This document shows positions 9,011 to 17,447 of a stretch of 64,000 nucleotides of DNA, piece by piece. The translations under genes and the position numbers were made by a program. Below the pieces are notes generated by a model. It ran no database searches, was not told the DNA's origin, and saw nothing but the letters and a program-made list of their open reading frames with translations. This DNA comes from Mesobacillus maritimus (lineage in GTDB: Bacteria; Bacillota; Bacilli; Bacillales; Cytobacillaceae), in NCBI RefSeq assembly GCF_023715205.1, contig NZ_JAMBNR010000012.1, positions 62,001 through 126,000 of the forward strand, in the 5' to 3' direction. Numbering within the stretch: position 1 is the stretch's first letter; every line of letters begins with the position of its first letter.

Positions 9011-9178
9011 GATTTTCCGGTTAGACTGCTGTATGGTGCTAGGTTCAGTGGATATTTTCCGATTAAGCAAAGCAAAATTACCCATCTTTACGCTTTTTTC
9101 AACAAATAGCCGAAATTTTTCCGTCTATTTATGCTATTCTCAGTGCTATTCTCTTATTAAGAGAAACTTCTCCGATTA
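9011..9178 (+). repeat. Four short direct repeats with TTTTCCG-TTA core
   Basis: Within an otherwise empty gap (8683-9484) a motif recurs at 9011-9023 (GATTTTCCGGTTA), 9053-9065 (TATTTTCCGATTA), 9114-9127 and 9166-9178 (ACTTCTCCGATTA). The spacings are 42, 61 and 52 bases. No convincing coding frame overlaps it. It may be a degenerate intergenic repeat; the units are too short to prove common origin. Confidence 0.35.
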
Positions 9179-9273
9179 TTTTCAACCATGCTGGTTTCCT
9201 CATCTGGTTAGGTAGGAGCAGAATATTAAGGGGCGTTTATTCAACAGGCAACCAAAAGTGGATATATAAAAAT

Positions 9274-9304
9274 GGCTCAGGATAGTGAACTGAGTCTTTT
9301 TTTA
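9274..9304 (+). terminator. Terminator-like hairpin upstream of germination operon
   Basis: GGCTCAG (9274-9280) pairs with CTGAGTC (9290-9296) followed by eight Ts. No gene is recognised immediately before it; it insulates the germination operon from upstream transcription. Confidence 0.6.
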
Positions 9305-9484
9305 TTACAAAATCAAATACAAAAGGCAGTACAATTAGGAACATGCCTTTTACCTTTCGCAAAAATATTAAGTCAATATGATTTCCCTATCTTTTCAGAA
9401 TATGGATATGAATGACAATTTTATTTTCGGTTACGATACTAAGTAAATTACCAAAAAGAGATCCGAAAGTTAGGAGAATTGTAC

Positions 9485-10852
9485 ATGCCGCTTAAAGGTA
9501 AAAAGCAAGTTAATGTTGATGAGGCGATTGTAGGGATCCTTGAGGAATTAAAGCTGACAGGAGATGTCGTTCATAAACCATTACGAATGGATGATAAGGA
9601 AATAGAGCTTCTGTATATTAAGACAGTTGTCGATGGAGATCAACTTCATCAACTTATCATTAAACCGTTTTTTGAACTAGGTCATTTACACCATGTGGCA
9701 TCTTATTTAAACTCCTTGCCGAACCAACAAGAGGTTCAATCACAGGAACAAATTCTTTTAGATTTAACTAAGGGCAGTGTACTTGTAAAATTAAATAAGG
9801 ATCTTTTGTTATTTGATGTAAAAAAGGTTAATACGAACACAGTTAGAGAAACCTCTGTAGAGCCAACGATTCTAGGACCACAGTATGCATTAAGTGAGGA
9901 TCTTGCAACGAATATTAATTTGATTCGGCAAAGGTATCATAAACCATCATTAACAGTCGAAATGCATGAAGTTGGTAGTAAAACGAACCAATCATTAGCG
10001 GTTATCTATGACCAAAATGTAGTTAAAGAGGGTGTGCTCAAAGAGGTTAACTCGAGGATCAGTGAATTGGATCAAGACATTGTTCAAAGTACTACACAAT
10101 TACAACGGTTTATGAATAATCGCACCCGTAGTTTACTTCCAACAATGATGGCAACTGAACGAACGGATCGGATTGTTTATAATCTAGCGGGTGGAAAAGT
10201 GATTCTATTAGTGGATGGTTCGCCCTCAACAGTCATTGCTCCAGCAGTTTTCTTTGATTTCATGACTTCGATGGAAGACAATTATGGGTTGTACTGGGTG
10301 ACGAAGTTCTCTAAATTTTTACGATATCTTGGATTGTTTGCTTGTCTCATTCTACCAGGCCTTTATGTTGCAGCAACTTCTTTCAACCCAGAGGTTTTCC
10401 GTGTTGAATTAGCGCTATCGATAGCCGGTAGCAGAATCGGGGTTCCATATCCGTCGTTCGTTGAGGTTTTGTTTATGTTAATCATTATGGAGCTCTTAAC
10501 GGAAGCCAGTATTCGTCTTCCTAAAGCAGTAACAGGTACAGCTACTACAGTAGGAGGGCTGATTCTTGGTACGGCAGCAACAGAAGCTGCGCTTGCTTCA
10601 AACATTATGATCATTATTGTCGCGGCTGTTGCGATCTCAACTTTTGTTATCCCAATTAATGAAATGAGTTATGCGATTAGAGTCATCAGGTACATTTTGT
10701 TGTTGTTCGCTAGTATTGCAGGTTTAGCAGGATTAGCTTTGGCCTTAATTGGCATTTTGATGTACATGACGAACAAGGATAGCTTTGGGGAACCGTACTT
10801 TAAGATTTATTTTAATCAAAAGCGTGCAGAAACTGGTGATAATCCTTCATGA
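9485..10852 (+). CDS. Spore germinant receptor A subunit (GerA family)
   Basis: 455 residues with the GerA/GerBA architecture: an N-terminal soluble region (to about 250), then LPTMMATERTDRIVYNLAGGKVILLVDGSPSTVIAPAVFFDFM, and a C-terminal membrane domain of about five helices with PSFVEVLFMLIIMELLTEASIRLPKA. In sporulating bacilli the A subunit joins B and C proteins in the inner spore membrane to sense nutrients. Start ATG 9485 has TAGGAGAA 8 bases upstream. It overlaps the B gene by 4 bases. A sigma-G-like pair upstream (GAATG and GATACTA) has a gap of about 20 bases instead of 18, so I do not call a promoter. Confidence 0.93.
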   Translation: MPLKGKKQVNVDEAIVGILEELKLTGDVVHKPLRMDDKEIELLYIKTVVDGDQLHQLIIKPFFELGHLHHVASYLNSLPNQQEVQSQEQILLDLTKGSVLVKLNKDLLLFDVKKVNTNTVRETSVEPTILGPQYALSEDLATNINLIRQRYHKPSLTVEMHEVGSKTNQSLAVIYDQNVVKEGVLKEVNSRISELDQDIVQSTTQLQRFMNNRTRSLLPTMMATERTDRIVYNLAGGKVILLVDGSPSTVIAPAVFFDFMTSMEDNYGLYWVTKFSKFLRYLGLFACLILPGLYVAATSFNPEVFRVELALSIAGSRIGVPYPSFVEVLFMLIIMELLTEASIRLPKAVTGTATTVGGLILGTAATEAALASNIMIIIVAAVAISTFVIPINEMSYAIRVIRYILLLFASIAGLAGLALALIGILMYMTNKDSFGEPYFKIYFNQKRAETGDNPS

Positions 10853-11946
10853 GTCGCTACTTTTATTACCTCGTATTTGTCAACATGATTGCAAATGTTG
10901 TGGCATCTGTTCCAAAGATTTTGTTACTCGAAAAAACTGAAGGTGCCATTTTATCGATGGTTTTAGCACTGCCATTGGGTTTGGTTTTATGCTATATCGT
11001 TGCAAAGTTTTTCAATAGGTTTCCTGGTAAAGGTTTACCAGAGATTATGAAAAAATATTTGCCACGATGGTTTACCTTTCCTATCATCATTTTAATTGCA
11101 TTTGGGTGGTTTATGGCGGGGATGATTACGTTGATTACGTATTCCTTTTTATTAAAGCGATTTTTAACCCCCGATATGCCATTGGTTTGGATTACAGCCA
11201 TATTTCTATTGTTCATTTCATATGGAATTCTGATGAAAACGAGCAGTGTTTTATATACAGTTGAATTTGTATTAGTCTGTTGCCTACCGGTTATTTTCAT
11301 CATAATAATTAAAGCCTACACAACCGCAGAGATGGAATGGGATTTTGTCAAGGAATCCATGATGTATGTTTACCGATTACCTACTTTCTCTGCTCTTGCG
11401 GCTTCCACGTATTTACTATTAGGTGGCTTTAATCTGATTATCTTTAATCGCTTTTTTACTAAAAGGAAGCAGAAAATAACGTTGCTCCAAATTCTTTTTC
11501 TTGGAATTGTTGCATTTGGCTCATTATTTACAACCTATTTTGTGCCGATTGGCTTGAATGGTTTCGAAGGTGTTGAAACTATTTCATATCCTTGGATTAC
11601 AACGAGTGATGCGCTGAGGTTGGAGCTAGGGATTATCGAACGAGTTTTGTTTGTGTTTCTAATCTTATATTTAGCTGTCTCGTTTCTGAGTTTGCTGATC
11701 CATTGGCATGTGTCATTGGAACTGTTTCGAAGTGTGATTCAAATAAAGCGGTTGAAGTGGAAGGAAAAAAATTTGGTGCCTTATATCATTATCGGTGTAT
11801 TTTGGATCATAAGTCTACAATTAACAAAGTATTTGACGGAGCATCAATTGACCATCTATACGAGTTATTTCTTTGATGGGCTGCTTATCTCATTCATTGC
11901 AATGGTTGGCCTTTTTTGGTTCATTCTAAGGAGGGCGAAAGCTTGA
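10849..11946 (+). CDS. Spore germinant receptor B subunit (GerB family transporter-like)
   Basis: A 365-residue integral membrane protein with about ten hydrophobic helices, of the APC-superfamily GerB/GerAB type. In the receptor complex this subunit is thought to hold the nutrient-binding site. It starts at an ATGA overlap with the A gene and ends overlapping the C gene start, so the three are translationally coupled. Sequence alone does not reveal the germinant. Confidence 0.92.
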   Translation: MSRYFYYLVFVNMIANVVASVPKILLLEKTEGAILSMVLALPLGLVLCYIVAKFFNRFPGKGLPEIMKKYLPRWFTFPIIILIAFGWFMAGMITLITYSFLLKRFLTPDMPLVWITAIFLLFISYGILMKTSSVLYTVEFVLVCCLPVIFIIIIKAYTTAEMEWDFVKESMMYVYRLPTFSALAASTYLLLGGFNLIIFNRFFTKRKQKITLLQILFLGIVAFGSLFTTYFVPIGLNGFEGVETISYPWITTSDALRLELGIIERVLFVFLILYLAVSFLSLLIHWHVSLELFRSVIQIKRLKWKEKNLVPYIIIGVFWIISLQLTKYLTEHQLTIYTSYFFDGLLISFIAMVGLFWFILRRAKA

Positions 11947-13064
11947 AAAAACGTCTCAAGGGAACGTGGAGAGCATTTGTTATTCTATTCATAGTCGGAA
12001 CCCTGCTAATTCAGTCAGGATGTGGGTTTAAGGATATTGATAAACGAATTTTTGTATTGTCTATTGGAGTAGACCACACTGACAATGAAGAAAAACCATA
12101 TCGCGTTATTTTAAAACTTTCCGTACCTTCAGGTTCGTTAAAAGAATCTGGAGCAGAGTACACCTATCTAATAAAAGAAAGTGAATCCATAAGTACAGCG
12201 ATCCGCTTATTAAAAACAGAGACGGACAAAGAACTTGACTTTGGTCATGCGAAGGTCATCCTTTTTGGGGAAGAAATACTTCATCATGATTATAGGGAAA
12301 TCATGGATTTCTTCTTAAGGAGAAGGGATATTCAAACAGTTTCATGGGTAGGAGTTGGGAAACCTTCAGCTGAAGATGTATTAACTGCTGAGCCTAATTC
12401 AGAAATGGCCGGTTCCCACGCGTTATTTAATTATTTTGACCAAAATGGTGTAGAGAGTCAGTTAATTGTCACTACTTACCTTTTTGACTTTAGGAGGCGG
12501 GTGTTGGAAAAAGGCATTGATCCCATCTTACCGATCCTTATTGCAAAAGAAAACAATAAACGTATTGACCTTAACAAATCAATAGTAGTGAATGATAAAA
12601 ATGAAGTACTTACATTGAATGAAAAACAAACAGCTATTTACAATTTATTAACGAATAATATAGAAAGGTTGGATATTCGCGTACATAATGAGGATGTAAA
12701 TTTTACGGTTGCTATCGACACAGCAAATGTCGGCTATCAACTTATTACCGAACAAAAGAAAAAGCCAATTATTGAAATGGATGTTGAAATGATTGGCATT
12801 ATTCAGGAGGCTGATATGATAACCAATCCTGAAAAACTTAGAGCATACAGTAACGCAACCAGTAAAACAGTTAAGAAGGATGTTTTAGAAACATTAACAC
12901 AATTTCAGAAAAATGAAATGGATCCGATAGGGTTTGGAGTTCGATACAAAGCAACAAGACTCCCAAACAACAAACGAAACCAAGAATGGCAAAGTCTCTA
13001 TCCAGAAGTAGAATTCAAAATCAACGTTAATGCCACTCTTAAGAGTACCGGGGTAATTGAATAA
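11943..13064 (+). CDS. Spore germinant receptor C lipoprotein (Ger(x)C family)
   Basis: 373 residues. A lipoprotein signal peptide (KKRLKGTWRAFVILF ... LLIQSGC, with Cys at about 29) is followed by the GerC pattern GCGFKDIDKRIFVLSIGVD and a C-terminal beta-alpha region. It anchors to the outer face of the inner spore membrane and completes the receptor. I use the TTG start at 11943, which overlaps the stop of the B gene and has AGGAGGG eight bases upstream; the earlier in-frame start at 11916 lies inside the B gene with no site. The lipobox -3 residue is Gln, which is less usual. A dispersed repeat begins right after the stop codon. Confidence 0.92.
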   Translation: MKKRLKGTWRAFVILFIVGTLLIQSGCGFKDIDKRIFVLSIGVDHTDNEEKPYRVILKLSVPSGSLKESGAEYTYLIKESESISTAIRLLKTETDKELDFGHAKVILFGEEILHHDYREIMDFFLRRRDIQTVSWVGVGKPSAEDVLTAEPNSEMAGSHALFNYFDQNGVESQLIVTTYLFDFRRRVLEKGIDPILPILIAKENNKRIDLNKSIVVNDKNEVLTLNEKQTAIYNLLTNNIERLDIRVHNEDVNFTVAIDTANVGYQLITEQKKKPIIEMDVEMIGIIQEADMITNPEKLRAYSNATSKTVKKDVLETLTQFQKNEMDPIGFGVRYKATRLPNNKRNQEWQSLYPEVEFKINVNATLKSTGVIE

Positions 13065-13069
13065 GGTTG

Positions 13070-13246
13070 TGTTCGTAAAGATTGTTGTTAAAATCCTAAA
13101 GTCGATTTTAACGAAATAGTAAATATTTTTTATGTTTAGAATTAGTTGGCAAGCTCTTTTCCCATAGAATGTATCTATTTTTAAATAACCTAGCTTTTTC
13201 AGACGTTCTTTTGTAAAAAAAAGCAACAAGGTTTGAGAAGAGCCTT
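13070..13246 (+). repeat. Dispersed two-hairpin repeat, copy A
   Basis: Begins TTCGTAAAGATTGTTG and forms a perfect 9-base-pair hairpin GTTAAAATC (13087-13095) / GATTTTAAC (13104-13112). An AGCTCTTTTC arm at 13151 and a GAGAAGAGCCT arm near 13235-13245 form the second, long-loop stem. Same organisation as the copies at 39403, 55576 and 58628 and the reverse copies at 17270 and 31797. Confidence 0.8.
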
Positions 13247-13378
13247 GAATAAAGCCACATGGATACCCCGAATTTTCTTGTTTCACAGATAAGTTGTTCC
13301 ACGCATATGTTTTGTCTTCTATGTAGATTTATGGGTAGAATGGTGGAAACAGGAAACAGCTATAGGAGGTTTATCCAT

Positions 13379-14098
13379 ATGCAATCATTAAATGGGAAGA
13401 AGGCTTTGATTACGGGAGGTAGTCGGGGAATCGGTCGAGCAACGGCGATTGCACTTGCGAAAGAAGGCGTCGAACTTGGCTTGATTGCTCGTTCAGAAGA
13501 AAGTTTTGAAGAAGTTCGTAGTGAGTTAACGAAACTGGGGGCGACTTTTTATACGGCAGCGGCCGATGTCGCCATAGAAGCTGAGATTCAAAAAGCCGTG
13601 GCAGAACTAGAAACCAAGCTTGGTGGCATTGATATTTTGATTAACAACGCTGGCGTTGGTGTTAAAGGTAACTTTTTAGAGCTAACCACGGAGCAGTGGA
13701 CAAACGTTCTGAACACAAATGTATTGGGAATGGTTTATGTTACGAAAGCCGCACTGCCAGGGATGATGAAGAAGAATAAAGGCGATATTGTTAACATCTC
13801 GTCTATGTCTGGATTAAAAGGGACCGAAGGCTCAAGTGCATACAGTGCTTCTAAGTTTGCTGTTATTGGGTTAAGTGAGTCATTGATGCAGGAAGTTCGC
13901 CGTCATAATATCCGGGTGAGTGTCTTAACGCCTAGTCTTGTAGATACCGATTTTACACGCAATCGCGTCTCTGAACCACGTGATCCGAATAAATTCATGC
14001 AAGCAGAGGATATTGCTGAATATATCGTCAGTCAGCTGAAATTAGAACAACGGATCTTTATAAAGACTTCAGCACAGTGGGCAACAAATCCGTTTTAA
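13379..14098 (+). CDS. SDR family 3-ketoacyl-ACP reductase-like oxidoreductase (YoxD-like)
   Basis: 239 residues. GGSRGIGRATA binds NAD(P), NNAG follows at about residue 88, and the Ser and YSASK (Tyr/Lys) catalytic residues are in place. The closing RIFIKTSAQWATNPF and opening MQSLNGKKALITGG closely resemble B. subtilis YoxD, an uncharacterised FabG-like reductase. The start is ATG 13379 with AGGAGG nine bases upstream; longer in-frame starts run back into a repeat. Stand-alone gene, so a housekeeping fatty-acid role is not supported by context. Confidence 0.9.
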   Translation: MQSLNGKKALITGGSRGIGRATAIALAKEGVELGLIARSEESFEEVRSELTKLGATFYTAAADVAIEAEIQKAVAELETKLGGIDILINNAGVGVKGNFLELTTEQWTNVLNTNVLGMVYVTKAALPGMMKKNKGDIVNISSMSGLKGTEGSSAYSASKFAVIGLSESLMQEVRRHNIRVSVLTPSLVDTDFTRNRVSEPRDPNKFMQAEDIAEYIVSQLKLEQRIFIKTSAQWATNPF

Positions 14099-14132
14099 AA
14101 ATTATGAACAAAAATAAGCGTCAAAGCCAATA

Positions 14133-14171
14133 AAAACAACTGCTATACTTTCCAATAGCGGTTGTTTTTTT
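14133..14171 (+). terminator. Terminator after YoxD-like gene
   Basis: AACAACTGCTAT pairs with ATAGCGGTTGTT (one G-T mismatch) and is followed by a T run. The rest of the gap to 14387 shows nothing else. Confidence 0.8.
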
Positions 14172-14387
14172 GTTGTGAGAAGATTCCTCAACCCGAGATA
14201 GTCATCAAGGAGGTAGTTTACTTCGACATTCTGTTGATTAGGCTGGAATAGAATTGAAGGCTAAGAGGAAACTATGGGGGGGATACTTTGTCTAAAGACA
14301 AAAGAACGTAAATATCCTAGCAAACGCGAATAAACCACTATTCTAGAAGTGAGTTATTTTTACTAGCTAATACCTCGATTAGGTTCT

Positions 14388-14963
14388 CTACGCTTTAAAG
14401 GAGGCAAGTCCTTTATTGATTAGATGATTGATCATTTCTGCCATTTGTTTAGGAGATTTGTTCATTCCGTTTTTTAACCAGCTTTCGAGTACATGAATGC
14501 TTCCGCTGACGGCGAACCAACTAGCGTACTCCGTCATTTCTTCATCGATCATCATATTTTGATTCATACTGGTTTTCATTGTGTAATCATGGGCAATCAT
14601 CATCAGGCGGTTGCGGAAACTCGGATCGCCATTTTCACTTAGGAGAATTCTGCAACTATCGCTATTAGCAGCGATATACTCGACAATCTTCTCAATCATT
14701 ACTAAGGCGTCTTCGTTTTGGGTAACATTATAGCTCATTAGCGTGTCGTTCATATCATGAATGATTTCCTCTTCTATTTTTGAGAGCAGGTCATATTGAT
14801 CAGAATAGTGAGAGTAAAATGTCGAGCGATTGACATCAGCTAGCGCACATAATTCTTTTACAGTTATAGTGTTAATTGGTTTTTCATTTAACAATTTCAT
14901 TAAACTTTCTTTTAAAACCATGCGGGTATATTTTACACGTCGGTCGACCTTTGAATTTACCAA
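14388..14963 (-). CDS. TetR/AcrR family regulator, divergent from MMPL exporter
   Basis: 191 residues. The N-terminal helix-turn-helix includes ITVKELCALADVNRSTFYSHYSDQYDLLSKI, the standard TetR recognition region (STFYSHY), followed by an all-helical ligand domain. It most probably represses the divergent exporter gene and itself from the palindrome at 15017-15066. I favour the TTG start at 14963 (AGAGGTG upstream) over the ATG at 14984, whose extra residues TEVCF are not TetR-like. The inducer is unknown. Confidence 0.88.
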   Translation of the reverse strand: MVNSKVDRRVKYTRMVLKESLMKLLNEKPINTITVKELCALADVNRSTFYSHYSDQYDLLSKIEEEIIHDMNDTLMSYNVTQNEDALVMIEKIVEYIAANSDSCRILLSENGDPSFRNRLMMIAHDYTMKTSMNQNMMIDEEMTEYASWFAVSGSIHVLESWLKNGMNKSPKQMAEMINHLINKGLASFKA

Positions 14964-15016
14964 AAAACACACCTCTGTTTTCATTTAATCAACATTATTA
15001 AGATATTTGTAGTGTA

Positions 15017-15072
15017 ATGGACAAAAGATAACAAACTGTTTGTTGATAAAACAACATCGTGTCCATTATAAT
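15017..15072. promoter_or_regulatory. Nested palindromic operator and promoter between TetR and MMPL genes
   Basis: A perfect palindrome AACAAAC-T-GTTTGTT lies at 15030-15044 inside a wider pair ATGGACA (15017-15023) / TGTCCAT (15060-15066). A forward promoter TTGATA (15043-15048), 18-base spacer, TATAAT (15067-15072) overlaps both arms. The palindrome also covers the region where a reverse promoter for tetR would have its -35. This is the expected design for TetR autorepression and exporter control. Confidence 0.75.
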
Positions 15073-15100
15073 TGTACAGGGAATTGGATGCAAGAAGGAG

Positions 15101-17188
15101 TTGGTTTCAATCGACATAGCAGCACGGATCATTAAACATAAAAAAGCAGTGGTGATTGCTTTTCTTACAGTAGCCATTGTCAGTGCTATTGTTCAATTCT
15201 TTGTTTCAGTAAACTACAATATGGTAGATTACTTACCTGAGGATGCACAATCTACGGTTGCAATGGACATCATGGGTGAGGAATTTAAAGGCGCCGTTCC
15301 AAATTCCCGGGTCATGATTGAAGATATCTCGATACAAGAAGCACTTATTTTTAAAGAAAAACTTGCGGCGATCGATGGTGTTTCGGATGTGACATGGCTA
15401 GATGATGCAATGGACATAAAAACGCCGCTTGAAGTAGCCGACCAAGATACAGTCGAATCCTATTATAAGGATAACAAAGCGTCGTTCTCTTTCAGTATTC
15501 GCGAAGGAGACGAGGTTGCGATTACAGATGATATTTACGAACTGATTGGCGAGGAAAACGCGTTGTCTGGTGAAGCACTAAACACTGCCAACTCGCAAAA
15601 AATGGCAGGGACAGAATCGATGTATGCCGCAGCGTTATTAGTGCCGATTATCATTCTAATCTTAGTCATTTCGACCAATTCCTGGATGGAGCCGGTGTTT
15701 TTCCTTACCGCTATCGGTGTATCTGTACTGATTAACTTAGGGACAAATATCTTTGTTGGTGAGATTTCCTTTGTCACGCAGTCTGTTGCTCCAATTTTAC
15801 AACTTGCAGTTTCATTGGATTATGCGATCTTCCTCCTTCATAGTTTTTCAGATTATCGAAAGGTAACGAACAATCCTGAGGAAGCCATGAGCTTGGCAAT
15901 TAAAAAATCATTTCCAGCGATTGCAGCAAGTGCTGCGACAACATTCTTTGGATTTATTGCCCTCTCGTTTATGAAATTTGAGATTGGTTCAGATTTAGGC
16001 TTAAACCTTGTCAAAGGGATTGTGCTAAGTTTTATCAGCGTCATTGTCTTTTTACCAGCACTTACGCTCATGTTCTACAAGTGGATTGATAAAACACAAC
16101 ATAAACAATTAATCCCAGATTTTAAGAACATTGGGAGTAAGGTTGTAAAAATAAGAATTCCTAGTTTATTGATTGTCCTCGTCCTGATCATTCCAGCCTA
16201 TTTGGGACAAGGTCAAACCAACTTTACTTATGGAGTTGGGGAAATACCAGAAACGACACGTGCAGGTACGGATTTAATTAAAATTGAAGAAACGTTTGGA
16301 AAATATACCCCTATGGTCGTTTTAGTTCCGAAAGGGGATGTAGCAAAAGAACAAAAACTGGTACAAGAGTTAGAAAATCTTGACCATGTGACTAGTGTGC
16401 TTGCTTATGTAAATACTGTAAGTCCAGTCATTCCTCCAGAATATCTAGATGAATCCGTGGTCGATCAGTTTTATTCTGAACATTACAGTCGGATTATTAT
16501 TAATAGCAATCTTGGTACCGAGGGAGACGAGGCCTTTGCGTTAGTAGAAAAGGTGCAAAATAAGGCGTCTGCTTATTATGAAGAAGATACTTATACACTT
16601 GGGGAAAGCGTCACACTATATGATATTAAAACAACGGTTGAAAAAGATAATGTGATGGTCAACCTCTTAACGGTTATCACAATTGCAATTGTTCTTTTAG
16701 TCAGCTTTAAATCAATTTCGATACCTGTTGTGCTTTTATTAACCATTCAGTCGTCTGTTTGGATTAATTTATCTGTTCCGTATTTTACAAATTCATCGCT
16801 CGTATATGTGGGGTATTTAATCATTAGTACTGTCCAGCTTGCGGCGACGGTCGATTATGCAATCCTGTTTTCTGAAGCATATAAAGAGAACCGAAGAGAG
16901 ATGTCAGCTTTAGAGGCGATAAAGAAAACAGTAGATGAAAAACTATTTTCTATTGCTGTTTCAGCTTCAATTTTATCAAGTGTTGGTTTTATTCTATGGA
17001 TCACCTCATCAAATCCAATTGTTTCATCAATTGGTTTGCTACTTGGAAGAGGAGCACTCCTAGCCTTTATCATGGTTGTTTGTTTCCTTCCTGCGGTTTT
17101 ATTAGTGTTTGATAAAGTGGTAGAGAAGACAACTTGGAAGGCCGGCTTTTTCCATGATCGTAAAGAGACCAAAGCTAGTAAGGAATAA
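15101..17188 (+). CDS. MMPL/RND-type exporter
   Basis: About 695 residues with the duplicated MMPL layout: one N-terminal helix, a soluble loop, a block of five to six helices, then the same pattern again. The two halves show matching segments LAVSLDYAIFLLHSFSDYR and LAATVDYAILFSEAYKENR, which carry the Asp-Tyr pair typical of proton-coupled RND/MMPL proteins. It likely exports a lipid or hydrophobic compound. The start is unclear: the promoter -10 is at 15067-15072 and AGAAGGAG at 15093-15100. TTG 15101 directly abuts that site, while ATC 15110 or ATA 15116 would have normal spacing. The following heptad-repeat protein is probably its partner. Confidence 0.88.
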   Translation: MVSIDIAARIIKHKKAVVIAFLTVAIVSAIVQFFVSVNYNMVDYLPEDAQSTVAMDIMGEEFKGAVPNSRVMIEDISIQEALIFKEKLAAIDGVSDVTWLDDAMDIKTPLEVADQDTVESYYKDNKASFSFSIREGDEVAITDDIYELIGEENALSGEALNTANSQKMAGTESMYAAALLVPIIILILVISTNSWMEPVFFLTAIGVSVLINLGTNIFVGEISFVTQSVAPILQLAVSLDYAIFLLHSFSDYRKVTNNPEEAMSLAIKKSFPAIAASAATTFFGFIALSFMKFEIGSDLGLNLVKGIVLSFISVIVFLPALTLMFYKWIDKTQHKQLIPDFKNIGSKVVKIRIPSLLIVLVLIIPAYLGQGQTNFTYGVGEIPETTRAGTDLIKIEETFGKYTPMVVLVPKGDVAKEQKLVQELENLDHVTSVLAYVNTVSPVIPPEYLDESVVDQFYSEHYSRIIINSNLGTEGDEAFALVEKVQNKASAYYEEDTYTLGESVTLYDIKTTVEKDNVMVNLLTVITIAIVLLVSFKSISIPVVLLLTIQSSVWINLSVPYFTNSSLVYVGYLIISTVQLAATVDYAILFSEAYKENRREMSALEAIKKTVDEKLFSIAVSASILSSVGFILWITSSNPIVSSIGLLLGRGALLAFIMVVCFLPAVLLVFDKVVEKTTWKAGFFHDRKETKASKE

Positions 17189-17269
17189 AGCCATGATATT
17201 GGTCAGCTGGTTTCCAAATAAAGGGAGACATTCAGCAAAAGAAAAACTACTGATGGTACATTTTAATAA

Positions 17270-17428
17270 GGGCTTTTTTCTCAAACTTTGTTGCTCTTGA
17301 ACAAAAAATACGGCTGTATGAGAGCTAGTTTTTTAAAAAAGCTTCACCTTATGAGAAAAGAGCTTAAAACTAAGAAATGGCTACAATTAAGTTTAGGATT
17401 TTAACAACAATCTTTACGAAAATAGCCT
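17270..17428 (-). repeat. Dispersed two-hairpin repeat, copy E (reverse)
   Basis: Read on the reverse strand it starts TTCGTAAAGATTGTTG, has TTAAAATCC, an inner CTCTTTTCTCAT arm, and ends AGCAACAAAGTTTGAGAAAA. Its first hairpin has lost one arm. It sits between the MMPL gene and the heptad-repeat gene, dividing what looks like one functional unit. Confidence 0.8.
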
Positions 17429-17447
17429 AATGAATAAAGGAGAAATG

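Noticed and set aside
9033-9215. A 60-codon forward frame in the gap before the germination operon
   Set aside because: No ribosome site, Phe/Ser/Cys-rich low-complexity product, and it overlaps the TTTTCCG repeats.
9405-9485. Sigma-G promoter for the germination operon
   Set aside because: GAATG and GATACTA are present, but the gap is about 20 bases rather than 18 and the -10 starts with G instead of C.
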